Origin: Acinetobacter colistiniresistens
GTDB taxonomy: Bacteria > Pseudomonadota > Gammaproteobacteria > Pseudomonadales > Moraxellaceae
DNA: 64,000 bases
NCBI RefSeq assembly: GCF_024582815.1
Contig: NZ_CP102099.1
Coordinates: forward strand, 2,108,001-2,172,000
Direction: 5' to 3'
The notes under the pieces were generated by a model. The model worked only from the letters and a program-made list of their open reading frames with translations, made no database searches and had not been told where the DNA came from. Positions 9,812-19,249 of the stretch are shown in pieces. The translations under genes and the position numbers were made by a program. The number at the start of each line of letters is the position of its first letter. The first letter of the stretch is position 1.

Positions 9812-11905
9812 TTATTGATCTTGAACGTCCGTGAGACGATCGAGTTTCTTCTGGAAATAGTTACCTTGCAGGAAGCGAGCCTCAACATTCCATGCATTTG
9901 CAAATAAATTCATGTCATTCAGTTCCATCAAGAAAATTTCCACGGGTTTTTGACCGATAAAATGTAGGATTTTCTCTTGTAGGGTTGAGATGTCTTTATC
10001 TGAACTCAGCATTTTGGTGAGCTTGCTATGTAAATTGAGGTACTGTACATCAATTTGCTGTAGCATACTGTCGCTGTACAGCGAGTCGCCAAAACCACGA
10101 ATTGAAATTTCGGCACCATGTTGGCGTAGTAAGGCAATCTGTGGCTGTGCTTGAGAAAGATTCTGTTGCAGTGCCTGCTCTGAGAATTGCAAGATCAGTG
10201 GATGTGCTTGTTTACTACCAATAATGGTGAGTAGTTTTGCAACCAGCTCAGGCAGTTGCTTATCATTTAATAGTACCTGATGATTCAGGTTAACAATCAG
10301 TTTTGCCTTAGGATATTGGGTAATAAAATTGTGCAATTGTTTGCATGCTTCAACCAAAACCCAGCGATCAAGTTGAACAGAAAGCTCAGCATCATCTTTA
10401 AGATCAGCCAGATCACTTAGGTCTTGCCATTGATTGTTATAGATAAAGCCACCAGAAACTTCATAGGTATGCGTGTGCTGATCTTGTTTATCATAAAGTT
10501 GCTGATATTTAAGATGGATATCACCCGCATCCAGTTTTTGTTTAAGCTCTTGTAGCAAGCTTAACTGTACTTTTGTTGGAATATGTTCGGTTGTCAAACC
10601 AATATCGGTATCAATTTTTGGACTGTTGAATACGGGTAAAGCTGTAGAGAATGCTTTGCTGAGAACTTGCTCAAACATGGCCTCATCTGGAATGGCTTGT
10701 GCAAGTTCGCAATATCCCAATTTTAGGTGTAAAGGGAAGGTGTAATTTGCTGTCGCTAAAAGTTGGGGTTTTTGCAAGCTATTTAAACCGATCAGCAGTG
10801 AATTTAAAACATTCTTAGATTCAGCTTGAAACAATGCAACGAAGAGTGTGCTATCGACTTGATAGACAGGAACACTCACTTGTTCTTTGATAAAGTTTTG
10901 GATATTGGCAAAATATGCTTTTGTTCCGCGCCAATCATTTTGGAAAACTTCATTTGGGCAGCTACTGAGACTAAATAGCACAATCGCATTGGCGTTGGCT
11001 GGATGATTGGTCAGTTGTCGATTGAGCTGTTGTAAAGCTGTGCCTAGAGTCGAGACTTTTTCAGATGAAACAGTCGCTGCTGGCGCTTGAGTTATCACCT
11101 GAGCAGATGTAGGGCACTCAATATTGAGTTGAATTTCCTCTTCATTGCCTGAAGGCAGAAACTCTAGGTGTAATGGATTATTCTTTACGGTTGAGTTTTG
11201 AGTCCGAAGTTCAAAGCGCCCTTGCTCAAATTGTCCTTGAGAGATCTTTTTAAAGCGGAGCTTAAATTGCCCTAAATCTTCGGGTTGTAACACATCAAGA
11301 ATTGGCAAGCCAATCAATTCATCTACATTACTAAAACCAAATAGGTTGGCATATTCAGTATTGGCACTGATATGAATACCTTCCTGTAAAATGGCAACTG
11401 CTTTATGTGTCTCTGCAACCAAAGATTGTGCTTGCGATTGTGCGGCTTCCAACTCATTGAGCAAGCGGTGCTCGGCCTGCACCAAACGACTATACGACAG
11501 GGCACGGATCATATTGATATAAAACGTTTCAGGTGTTTTTAAATTCACTACATCATAGATTCCTTTATGAATATAGCTCTGGTATTGATCAGTATCAAAG
11601 TCATCTGGTTCAAATAGTAAAACTGGTAAACTGGGTTGGGATGATGCCTGTATTAAGGAAAGCGTTTGCTCGATTTTTAGGTCATAGGCACGACCAAAAA
11701 TCACAATATCCCAAGGTAGATTGAGCTGCTTTTCAAATGTCTTAAGATCATCTAGCAAAGTGGCTTTAATTTGATGATCTTGTGCTTTAAAAATTGTCGC
11801 AATTTGATTATAACGAAGCTGGTTGTCGTCAATAATCAGTAAACGTGTTTCAGTGCGTTTTAGTTTTTTAGAGAGTAAAGAATTTCTCACTTCAATGCTT
11901 CCCAT
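9812..11905 (-). CDS. fimX: FimX-like degenerate REC-PAS-GGDEF-EAL protein
   Basis: A 697-residue protein matching the length and order of FimX, the c-di-GMP receptor that promotes type IV pilus assembly at the cell pole. An N-terminal receiver-like domain (RLLIIDDN, about 21-140) is followed by a coiled segment, a PAS domain (about 160-265), a GGDEF-like region without a GGDEF motif (about 285-430) and a C-terminal EAL-like domain (about 445-690). The EAL position reads YEVSGG rather than EALLR, so phosphodiesterase activity is unlikely and c-di-GMP binding is inferred. Its 5' end overlaps the PilZ gene. An alternative GTG start at 11890, with GGGAAG upstream and a GTGA overlap with that stop codon, is at least as likely as the ATG at 11905. 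Confidence 0.82.
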   Translation of the reverse strand: MGSIEVRNSLLSKKLKRTETRLLIIDDNQLRYNQIATIFKAQDHQIKATLLDDLKTFEKQLNLPWDIVIFGRAYDLKIEQTLSLIQASSQPSLPVLLFEPDDFDTDQYQSYIHKGIYDVVNLKTPETFYINMIRALSYSRLVQAEHRLLNELEAAQSQAQSLVAETHKAVAILQEGIHISANTEYANLFGFSNVDELIGLPILDVLQPEDLGQFKLRFKKISQGQFEQGRFELRTQNSTVKNNPLHLEFLPSGNEEEIQLNIECPTSAQVITQAPAATVSSEKVSTLGTALQQLNRQLTNHPANANAIVLFSLSSCPNEVFQNDWRGTKAYFANIQNFIKEQVSVPVYQVDSTLFVALFQAESKNVLNSLLIGLNSLQKPQLLATANYTFPLHLKLGYCELAQAIPDEAMFEQVLSKAFSTALPVFNSPKIDTDIGLTTEHIPTKVQLSLLQELKQKLDAGDIHLKYQQLYDKQDQHTHTYEVSGGFIYNNQWQDLSDLADLKDDAELSVQLDRWVLVEACKQLHNFITQYPKAKLIVNLNHQVLLNDKQLPELVAKLLTIIGSKQAHPLILQFSEQALQQNLSQAQPQIALLRQHGAEISIRGFGDSLYSDSMLQQIDVQYLNLHSKLTKMLSSDKDISTLQEKILHFIGQKPVEIFLMELNDMNLFANAWNVEARFLQGNYFQKKLDRLTDVQDQ

Positions 11906-13641
11906 AAATCTTGATCAATTGTATCCATATTTTTTTGAGCCATATATTTTTGCAGAACAGGAAGTTCTTCTTCATTTAACAGTTCAAACTCAAATTGAAC
12001 AAAACTCTGGGTAATTAATTGTGCGTTTAATAAATACACTTTGACTTCCTCTTTCCCCAATCTTAAATGAACAGCTTGGTGTTCTCTAAAAATCTGTGAA
12101 CCTGGCAAAATTAATGTAGTTTTTGTTTCATCCAGATTTTGATTTTTTAATAAAAGTGTTGGATGATAATTGCTGATATGTCGATCTGCTTGTAAACGAA
12201 CTGCACAAGGAAAAATCTCCTGTGCCAATACTTCCAAACCGAGTTCTAAACTTTTTTCGGTTGATTGTTTGAGCCAACGAATTACTCCTCCACGCCAATG
12301 CCCATGTGATGTTTCTTTAACTAAAATATACTCGCCTGTTCTAAGATTTTTTGGTGCTTCTCCTGACCATTTAATACGATAACCATTGACGCTGATATCC
12401 AGAATGTCAGCCTGATATACTGCTTTACTTTCGCGGCTTAGACGTTGAATTGCTGATTCCTGGTTGTCTGATGTGCTTTTTTTGTCCCATGCGGACATAA
12501 ACTTCGATTCATTTTGCAGACCGTAGCTATGATCTAGCAATAAAGTTTCTGAAAAGTTTTTGGCTTTTGAAAGATAAAAATGCGCTGTAAGCAAGCCAAA
12601 GCAGATATGCAGTTGCGCGGAATACTCATAACGTTCATGACGGCGTTCCGCTGTTGTACCTAAAATAGTTTGCACATGGAACTTTAGTGCAGGAGTTAAA
12701 TAAATTTTTTCATTCTTGGAAATGTATTCCGCATTTTTATGCAGTGTCGCCGTGACATGATCCAACAGGCTATGGGTACTGATAAATATGTTTGGATTAA
12801 AGCCTGAGCTTTGCTTTTTATTATAAATTGGTGGATGGTCTTTCGTAGTATCTACGACATATTTGGTTAAATCTGTTTCTTTAGATAACACTTGAACCAT
12901 TTTAGCCCAGTCAAAACTACACTGGAATAAAGCCTGAATTTCAGATTGACGGATTTGATTGGTATTAAAAATATCCATCAAAATCAATTGGGCATAAGCT
13001 TGGCTAATGTTGCTAATCGCGCTTGGTTTGCCCTGAGCTTGATCGAGGTTGGTATGCTGGTATTTATGCATGACTGCTGCATCATAGAGTTGATGTGCAA
13101 TTAGCCATTGCCCTGCAACAGGCTCGCTATACAACATATGTTGTTGATAGAGTAGCTGTGTTAATTGTTGCAGCGATTGAAAGGTGGCAAGTGTTCTTGC
13201 CGTTTGCAGGTTCTTCTTTTGATTTAGAGCAAAAATAGAAAACTTTTGCTGATCGAGTTGATCGTTACTACGGCGCACAATATTGATATAGATGGCGGCA
13301 AAATAACAACGCAATAACATCGCCAACTCGATGATGTGCTCATTACGGTCTGAACTGATCACACCCTGATTAAAAAAGTTTTTTTCCAGACTGCCCAGAA
13401 CATTTTCAATAGTCGGGTGTAGAACCTGCACTAAATCAAAGCGCAGGGTTTCAGAACATTCTAATTCACTAAGTTCTAATAAGGCGGCAAATAAAGCCTT
13501 CGAAGTATCACCTAACTGCATAATCGACAGGTTTGAGACCCATTCATTCAGACTTTTTGAATTGGTATCACAGAAACTGAGTTTGTCCCGTCTCAAAACT
13601 GTTGGAATTTGAAAAATATCCGAAAAAGCATTATTCATCAT
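11887..13641 (-). CDS. PilZ-domain protein (c-di-GMP effector, partner of FimX-like protein)
   Basis: A long, mostly helical cytosolic protein of 584 residues ending in a PilZ-type c-di-GMP-binding domain. The PilZ signature is visible as an Arg-rich stretch (QRLSRESKAVYQ) followed by DISVNGYRIKW, the (D/N)xSxxG motif, then a beta-rich segment with RGGVIRW. The N-terminal ~400 residues match no domain I recognise. The same gene order, a large PilZ-type protein directly before FimX, occurs at the Pseudomonas fimX locus, so a joint role in pilus control is inferred. I chose the ATG at 13641, 13 bases after the epmB stop. The longer frame to 13716 overlaps epmB and has no reason to be used. Confidence 0.75.
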   Translation of the reverse strand: MMNNAFSDIFQIPTVLRRDKLSFCDTNSKSLNEWVSNLSIMQLGDTSKALFAALLELSELECSETLRFDLVQVLHPTIENVLGSLEKNFFNQGVISSDRNEHIIELAMLLRCYFAAIYINIVRRSNDQLDQQKFSIFALNQKKNLQTARTLATFQSLQQLTQLLYQQHMLYSEPVAGQWLIAHQLYDAAVMHKYQHTNLDQAQGKPSAISNISQAYAQLILMDIFNTNQIRQSEIQALFQCSFDWAKMVQVLSKETDLTKYVVDTTKDHPPIYNKKQSSGFNPNIFISTHSLLDHVTATLHKNAEYISKNEKIYLTPALKFHVQTILGTTAERRHERYEYSAQLHICFGLLTAHFYLSKAKNFSETLLLDHSYGLQNESKFMSAWDKKSTSDNQESAIQRLSRESKAVYQADILDISVNGYRIKWSGEAPKNLRTGEYILVKETSHGHWRGGVIRWLKQSTEKSLELGLEVLAQEIFPCAVRLQADRHISNYHPTLLLKNQNLDETKTTLILPGSQIFREHQAVHLRLGKEEVKVYLLNAQLITQSFVQFEFELLNEEELPVLQKYMAQKNMDTIDQDLWEALK

Positions 13642-13654
13642 TGTGTAATCAATC

Positions 13655-14671
13655 TCAGAACGTTTGAACCCCAAAAAGCGGTGTTTTATTTTTTTCGCCC
13701 GCAATTTCCCTGACAAGTTTAGGAACTAAATATCCAGGTAAACTCGCTAATACATCACTGTATATCTGATCTATCTCTGAAGATCTTAAATCAAAATGCT
13801 GAGCACCTTTGACTTTATCTAAAACATGAAGGTAATAGGGCATTACTCGTGCTTCAAATAAACGGAGACTCAAGGCATTGAGCGTTTCTGCAGAATCATT
13901 CACACCTTTGAGTAGAACCGCCTGATTCAGCACGGTTATATGGTGAAGTGATAACTGCAATAACTTCGAGCAGGTGAAATCATCGAGTTCAGCTGCGTGA
14001 TTTGAGTGTACCACTACTACAATGCGCAGCCTACTGTTTTTTAATATAGAAATTAGCTCTTCATCAATACGATTCGGGATCACAATCGGAACGCGTGAAT
14101 GAATTCTCAATATCTTAATCTGAGGGAGAGATGCTAGACGTTCTAACCATAAAGAAATTTTTCGATTATTCAAAGTGAGTGGATCACCACCACTTAAAAT
14201 CACTTCATTGATTTGTGGATTTTGCTCAATATATTGCTTGATGTTGATCCAGTCGTCATTTTTAGGCAAATTCTCCTGATATGGAAAATGGCGACGGAAA
14301 CAGTAACGGCAGTGAATTGCACATGCACCGGTTAACGTCAGCAAAAAACGCGATTGATACTTATGTAAAACCCCAGCCATTTGATTGGCCGCTTCTTCGC
14401 CGAGTGGGTCGGTGACAAACTCGGGATGTTGTTCTAGCTCCAGATGGTGTGGTAATACTTGTAGCAATAAAGGATCAAGCGGATCGCCAGTGCTCATTTT
14501 TCCGACGAATGCACGCGGTACGCGCAATTTAAACTGTTCAGAGGCGAGGATTGCACCTGATAATAGCTGATCGGTAGATAACTCAAGCAGATTTAACAGC
14601 TCTAAAGGATCGGTAATTAGATCACTGAGTTGTGATTGCCAGTTTTGCTCTTGATGTAAATAGTTTATCAT
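13655..14671 (-). CDS. epmB: EF-P beta-lysylation protein, lysine 2,3-aminomutase-like
   Basis: Radical-SAM, PLP-dependent enzyme that converts (S)-alpha-lysine to (R)-beta-lysine, which EpmA then attaches to EF-P to relieve ribosome stalling at polyproline. The 338-residue length fits EpmB (YjeK). The radical-SAM cluster motif CAIHCRYC (CxxxCxxC) lies near residue 116. SGGDPLTL follows, and LLKGVNDSAE and FDLRSSE are typical of the aminomutase core. It is divergently transcribed from efp with an 86-base shared promoter region, so the modifying enzyme and its substrate are neighbours. The PilZ and fimX-like genes follow closely on the same strand and may be cotranscribed. Confidence 0.95.
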   Translation of the reverse strand: MINYLHQEQNWQSQLSDLITDPLELLNLLELSTDQLLSGAILASEQFKLRVPRAFVGKMSTGDPLDPLLLQVLPHHLELEQHPEFVTDPLGEEAANQMAGVLHKYQSRFLLTLTGACAIHCRYCFRRHFPYQENLPKNDDWINIKQYIEQNPQINEVILSGGDPLTLNNRKISLWLERLASLPQIKILRIHSRVPIVIPNRIDEELISILKNSRLRIVVVVHSNHAAELDDFTCSKLLQLSLHHITVLNQAVLLKGVNDSAETLNALSLRLFEARVMPYYLHVLDKVKGAQHFDLRSSEIDQIYSDVLASLPGYLVPKLVREIAGEKNKTPLFGVQTF

Positions 14672-14757
14672 GCCATACGTAAAAATAGTGTTAGCCGCAG
14701 CTGTGTGCCTAGTCTAGCATTAATAGATTTGAGTTTTAAGTTTGGAGTGCGCCTTTC

Positions 14758-15327
14758 ATGGCCTATTATTCTACAAATGATTTTAAAGCAGGCCTTAAGG
14801 TTATGCTTGATGGTAACCCATGTTCAATCATGGAAAATGAATATGTAAAACCAGGTAAAGGTCAAGCATTTAACCGTGTGAAATTACGTAACCTTCGCTC
14901 TGGTAAAGTATTAGAAAAAACATTTAAATCAGGTGACTCTTTAGAAGCAGCTGATATTGTAGAAGTTGAAATGGATTACCTCTACAACGATGGCGAAATG
15001 TGGAACTTCATGGATCCTGTATCTTTCGAGCAAATCGCTGCTGATAAAACAGCAATGGGTGATGCTGCGAAATGGTTAAAAGATGATTCTAATGAAAAAT
15101 GTACGATTATGTTGTTCAATGGCGTACCTTTAACTGTAAGCCCACCGAACTTCGTTGTACTCAAAATTGTTGAGACTGATCCAGGTGTGCGTGGTGATAC
15201 TTCTGGCGGTGGTGGTAAGCCTGCGAAACTTGAAACAGGTGCTGTGGTACGTGTTCCATTATTCGTACAGCAAGAAGAAAGTGTTCGTGTAGACACGCGT
15301 ACGGGTGATTACCTAGAGCGTGCATAA
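14758..15327 (+). CDS. efp: Translation elongation factor P
   Basis: Binds the ribosome between the P and E sites and rescues stalling at consecutive prolines. It has 189 residues and three OB-like domains. The modifiable lysine is Lys34 in the loop [11 protein letters not shown], consistent with beta-lysylation by the divergent EpmB. The C-terminal domain shows [17 protein letters not shown] and ends in RTGDYLERA. Start and length match the family exactly. A strong terminator follows 43 bases after the stop. Codon use is typical of highly expressed genes. Confidence 0.98.
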   Translation: MAYYSTNDFKAGLKVMLDGNPCSIMENEYVKPGKGQAFNRVKLRNLRSGKVLEKTFKSGDSLEAADIVEVEMDYLYNDGEMWNFMDPVSFEQIAADKTAMGDAAKWLKDDSNEKCTIMLFNGVPLTVSPPNFVVLKIVETDPGVRGDTSGGGGKPAKLETGAVVRVPLFVQQEESVRVDTRTGDYLERA

Positions 15328-15369
15328 TTGTGAATGAGTGGCCGAGCTACTCAAGATATACAATTATCG

Positions 15370-15400
15370 AAGGGATGATTAAACAATCATCCCTTTTTTT
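15370..15400 (+). terminator. Rho-independent terminator after efp
   Basis: AGGGATGATT pairs perfectly with AATCATCCCT across a 4-base loop, followed by seven T residues. Confidence 0.93.
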
Positions 15401-15490
15401 ATGCCAAAGTATTAGATAAATAATTGTAGCTAGAAGGTAAACTTACAAAGATATTTCTTCTACAGAAAATATGGAAAGGGAAATCTAATA

Positions 15491-15755
15491 GGGTTTGTTG
15501 ACATTTCAACCATGCATGCGTTATCGGCTAAAACGAGATAAACAAGGCATGAAACACAGGCAATGGCGATACCCTTGTCAAGTTTCATAACGCAGTTTAG
15601 GGAAGTTTTAGCCATAACCCTAAGGGACAGGGACATTTTTTGATGCCACTACGTTATATTTTATTTATTTAGAATAGCTAAATGGCATAAAACATGCCTT
15701 GTGCCATCTATAAAATGTCCTCTGTCGCATGCATCTGTGAAATATCAACAGACCC
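15491..15755. mobile_element. MITE-like element with 30-bp imperfect terminal inverted repeats
   Basis: The stretch between efp and cstA begins GGGTTTGTTGACATTTCA and ends TGAAATATCAACAGACCC. Compared over 30 bases, the two ends are inverted repeats matching at 25 positions, including ATGCATGCG at the inner part. TA is present immediately on each side (15489-15490 and 15756-15757), consistent with a 2-bp target duplication of the kind made by some IS5-family elements. There is no significant coding capacity inside 265 bp. It ends 33 bases before the cstA start and so interrupts or supplies the cstA upstream region. It is probably a non-autonomous derivative of an IS5-like element; the parent is not in this window. 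Confidence 0.75.
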
Positions 15756-15788
15756 TAGCCACGCGTTATGTATTGAGAGGTTTTTTGA

Positions 15789-17891
15789 ATGGAGACAACA
15801 CAAGCAAAGTCATCACTTCCCTCAAAACTCCTATGGAGTTTGGTTGCCATTGTTGGGGCAATTTCATTTGGGATTTTGGCAGTTAGTCGTGGTGAGCATG
15901 TTAATGCGGTCTGGTTAGTCCTTGCTGCGGTCTGTGTATATAGCATTGCATATCGGTTCTATAGTTTATTTATTGCAAACAAAGTTTTTGAATTAAATCC
16001 CAAACGGTTAACACCAGCTCATCGTCTTGCCGATGGTCTGGATTATGTTCCAACCAATAAATACGTTTTATTTGGACATCACTTTGCTGCGATTGCTGGT
16101 GCTGGTCCTTTGGTTGGGCCGATTCTAGCAGCGCAAATGGGTTATTTACCCGGGACGATCTGGCTTTTGGTTGGGGTGGTGATTGCTGGTGCGGTGCAGG
16201 ATTTTCTGGTTCTATTTATTTCAACACGACGTGATGGTCGTTCTTTGGGAGAAATGGCTAAGCAGGAACTGGGTACCTTTGCGGGTGTGATTGTCATGCT
16301 TGGTACATTGGGTGTGATGATCATTATCCTTGCAGTGCTTGCATTGGTTGTGGTCAAGGCACTGGCACATAGCCCATGGGGGGTATTTAGTATTGCCGCA
16401 ACAATTCCAATTGCGTTATTCATGGGCATTTACATGCGTTATCTGCGCCCAGGAAAAATTGCAGAGGTATCGATCATTGGTTTTGTACTAATGATGGCTG
16501 CAATTGTCTATGGGGGTGATGTTGCAAAAGATCCATATTGGGGCCAGTTATTTACCCTGAGTGGCACCCAGTTGACATGGGCGTTGATTATTTATGGTTT
16601 TATCGCGTCAGTTTTACCTGTTTGGTTGTTATTAGCACCACGTGATTATCTTTCCACTTTCCTAAAAATCGGTGTAATTGCAGGTTTGGCGATCGGGATT
16701 ATCTTTGCGATGCCTGATTTGAAAATGCCAGCGGTGACGCATTTCATTGATGGCACAGGGCCTGTATTTGCAGGTAGTTTATTTCCTTTCTTATTTATTA
16801 CCATTGCCTGTGGTGCCATCTCGGGCTTCCATGCCTTGGTGGCTTCAGGGACAACACCAAAACTGGTCGATAACGAAGTCAATATTCGTATGATTGGTTA
16901 TGGTGGGATGCTCATGGAATCCTTTGTCGGGATCATGGCCATGATCTGTGCAACAGTACTTGATCCGGGCGTCTATTTTGCGATTAATGCACCTGCGGCA
17001 GTTCTGGGCACAACGGTCGATACCGCTGCGGAAGCAGTACGTAACCTTGGTTTTGTCGTTAGTCCTGAAATGCTGACCTTGTTGGCACAAGAAGTGGGTG
17101 AGAGCTCAATTCTATCACGTACAGGTGGCGCACCAACCTTCGCGATTGGTATGGCGCACATCATTTCGGAAATTTTCAATAGCCGTTCAATGATGGCATT
17201 CTGGTATCACTTTGCCATTCTATTTGAAGCCTTATTCATTTTAACTGCGGTAGATGCAGGAACACGTGCCTGTCGTTTCATGGTTCAAGATACAGTCGGT
17301 ATTGTGGTACCAGCGGTAAAACAATCTAGTTCATTTGTGGGTAATTTGATTGGAACGTTTGTGGCCGTTGCAGGTTGGGGTTTCTTTGTCTATCAAGGTG
17401 TTGTTGATCCATTAGGCGGGATTAACTCCTTGTGGCCATTATTCGGTATCGGTAACCAGATTCTTGCCTCTATGGCTTTGATTTTGGGGACGGTTATTCT
17501 ATTTAAGATGAAGAAAGAGAAGTATGTGTGGGTCACCATTGTCCCGACGATTTTCTTGTTCATTACCTCAATGACTGCAGGCTGGCAGAAGATTTTCCAT
17601 GAAAATCCGAAGATTGGCTTCTTGGCACAAGCAAACCGTTTCTCGGATGCGATTGCGCGTGGTGAAGTGCTTGCACCAGCCAAAACCGTGGCTGAAATGC
17701 AGACCATTGTGATGTCGAACCAGATCAACGCTGCGTTGTGTGGGTTCTTTATGATTGTTGCAATCGTGATGGTGATTGCTTCGATTGGCATCGTACGCCG
17801 TGCTTTGGCAAGTCCAACGCCTACTGCCAATGAAGCGCCTGCAGTTTATTCAGAAACACCGATGACTGCGAATAGCATCAAAGGAGAGTAA
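15789..17891 (+). CDS. cstA: Carbon starvation protein CstA (pyruvate/peptide transporter family)
   Basis: A 700-residue polytopic inner-membrane protein with about 16-18 hydrophobic segments, the length of E. coli CstA (701). CstA-family proteins take up pyruvate and/or peptides. Characteristic stretches are HHFAAIAGAGPLVGPILAAQ (about 97-116), SGFHALVASGTTPKLV (about 340) and DAGTRACRFMVQD (about 490). The start is supported by GAGAGG 8 bases upstream. Its upstream region is occupied by a MITE, so the native promoter may be displaced. The YbdD/YjiX-family gene follows after 2 bases, the standard partner. Confidence 0.95.
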   Translation: METTQAKSSLPSKLLWSLVAIVGAISFGILAVSRGEHVNAVWLVLAAVCVYSIAYRFYSLFIANKVFELNPKRLTPAHRLADGLDYVPTNKYVLFGHHFAAIAGAGPLVGPILAAQMGYLPGTIWLLVGVVIAGAVQDFLVLFISTRRDGRSLGEMAKQELGTFAGVIVMLGTLGVMIIILAVLALVVVKALAHSPWGVFSIAATIPIALFMGIYMRYLRPGKIAEVSIIGFVLMMAAIVYGGDVAKDPYWGQLFTLSGTQLTWALIIYGFIASVLPVWLLLAPRDYLSTFLKIGVIAGLAIGIIFAMPDLKMPAVTHFIDGTGPVFAGSLFPFLFITIACGAISGFHALVASGTTPKLVDNEVNIRMIGYGGMLMESFVGIMAMICATVLDPGVYFAINAPAAVLGTTVDTAAEAVRNLGFVVSPEMLTLLAQEVGESSILSRTGGAPTFAIGMAHIISEIFNSRSMMAFWYHFAILFEALFILTAVDAGTRACRFMVQDTVGIVVPAVKQSSSFVGNLIGTFVAVAGWGFFVYQGVVDPLGGINSLWPLFGIGNQILASMALILGTVILFKMKKEKYVWVTIVPTIFLFITSMTAGWQKIFHENPKIGFLAQANRFSDAIARGEVLAPAKTVAEMQTIVMSNQINAALCGFFMIVAIVMVIASIGIVRRALASPTPTANEAPAVYSETPMTANSIKGE

Positions 17892-17893
17892 GT

Positions 17894-18196
17894 ATGGACT
17901 TTAAAATTGCCCGACAAGGTGGTTCAGTGCTTGTGAAGATCATTAAATTCACCATCATGTCACAGAAGCATTTGCTATTGTCACCGAAGAATTGGTCACG
18001 TATCGCCGTACTGTGGCAACGTTTACAGCAAAGTTTTCGTCTCATGGTGGGTGTGCCTGATTATGAAACCTATGTCGAGCATATGAAAGCACATCATCCT
18101 GATCTAACCCCGATGGATGCCAAGACTTTTTATCGTCATTGTATTGATGCACGTTATCCTTCAGCGGGCGGCAATATGAAAAAATGTCCTTGCTAG
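17894..18196 (+). CDS. YbdD/YjiX family protein (CstA partner)
   Basis: A 100-residue protein whose C-terminal 60 residues match the short YbdD/YjiX family: MVGVPDYETYVEHMKAHHP and the Cys-rich end GGNMKKCPC. E. coli members are about 65-67 residues and are encoded directly after cstA or btsT; they are thought to be needed for CstA-type pyruvate transport. This one carries an extra basic N-terminal segment of about 35 residues. The start is supported by AAAGGAG overlapping the end of cstA. A shorter start at an internal ATG would give a family-typical length, so the N-terminus is not certain. Confidence 0.88.
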   Translation: MDFKIARQGGSVLVKIIKFTIMSQKHLLLSPKNWSRIAVLWQRLQQSFRLMVGVPDYETYVEHMKAHHPDLTPMDAKTFYRHCIDARYPSAGGNMKKCPC

Positions 18197-18271
18197 AAAT
18201 CAATTGATTTCGTTGAAAAAAAAGCAAAACAGTGTATGTTGAAGCATGCACTGTTTTATTTTGGGGAGAAT

Positions 18272-19234
18272 ATGATGTGGGGCATGGGTCAGACTTCGGT
18301 TCAGGACAAAAAACAGCAAAATCAGTCATTAGAACAAGATATTAAAAGTTTTGCACAGAAGATTGAGCACTTTTTAATTGAAGTGAATCAGCTGATTTTA
18401 GATAAACCTCAGCAAACTAAATTGGCTTTGACCTGTCTATTGGCAGGTGGGCATGTACTGTTTGAGGATCTACCAGGATTGGGTAAAACCACTTTGGCCA
18501 GTGCTCTGGCACGTCTGGCAGGATTGCATTTTCAACGGATTCAATTCACCAATGATATGTTGGCGAGTGATGTCATCGGCATCAATATTTTTAATCAAAA
18601 AGAACATGTGTTTGAGTTTAAGCAGGGACCGGTGTTTACTCAGATCTTACTTGCGGATGAAATTAACCGCTGTAGTCCTAAGACCCAAAGTGCGTTACTC
18701 GAAGCGATGGAAGAAGGTGCGGTGACTGTAGATGGGCTACATTATGCGTTACCACAACCTTTCTGGGTGCTGGCAACGCAAAACCCACTGTTTCAAAGTG
18801 GAACCTATGCATTGCCAGAGTCTCAACTTGACCGTTTCCTGATGCGTTTGTCACTGGGCTATCCATCTCGTCAGGCAGAAAAGTTACTGTTGCAGCAAAG
18901 CTCTCGCCAAGTGCTGATTCATCAATTAGATGCCGTGTTTAATCAAGCTGATATCTTACATTTACGTGAGTTAGCAAAGCAGGTTTTCCTCAGTGATGCA
19001 GTACTTAACTATATTCTGGATCTCGCTGCTGAAACACGTAAGCAACGTCATGGGCTGTCTACACGTGGTGTACTTGCACTGAAGGCTGCAGCGCAAGCCT
19101 ATGCCTTGGTTGAGGGGCGCAGTTTTGTCACGACTGATGATGTGCAAACCGTATTTGTCGCTGTTACCGCGCATCGTATTAGTTTGGGTGAAGCCGAGGT
19201 ACAACAACTTTTGCAGTCGGTTGAAGCATTGTAA
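18272..19234 (+). CDS. MoxR-family AAA+ ATPase
   Basis: Cytosolic AAA+ chaperone-like ATPase of the MoxR type. Walker A is LPGLGKTTLA (about residue 60), Walker B is ILLADEINR, and sensor and arginine-finger regions follow (ATQNPLFQSGTYALPESQLD). A lid domain ends the protein. MoxR ATPases act with DUF58 and transglutaminase-like partners, both encoded next, in maturation of protein complexes or envelope stress. I start it at ATG 18272, which has GGGGAG upstream. The in-frame ATG at 18236 lies before that binding site and lacks one. Confidence 0.93.
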   Translation: MMWGMGQTSVQDKKQQNQSLEQDIKSFAQKIEHFLIEVNQLILDKPQQTKLALTCLLAGGHVLFEDLPGLGKTTLASALARLAGLHFQRIQFTNDMLASDVIGINIFNQKEHVFEFKQGPVFTQILLADEINRCSPKTQSALLEAMEEGAVTVDGLHYALPQPFWVLATQNPLFQSGTYALPESQLDRFLMRLSLGYPSRQAEKLLLQQSSRQVLIHQLDAVFNQADILHLRELAKQVFLSDAVLNYILDLAAETRKQRHGLSTRGVLALKAAAQAYALVEGRSFVTTDDVQTVFVAVTAHRISLGEAEVQQLLQSVEAL

Positions 19235-19249
19235 GCGAGTAATAGGCAT

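Noticed and set aside
13642..13716. N-terminal extension of the PilZ gene to 13716
   Set aside because: It lies within epmB coding sequence in another frame and has no ribosome binding site; ATG at 13641 fits between the genes.
15694..15918. Small ORFs near the cstA start
   Set aside because: They lie in the MITE and the cstA 5' end in other frames, have no ribosome binding site, and conflict with the well-supported cstA start.
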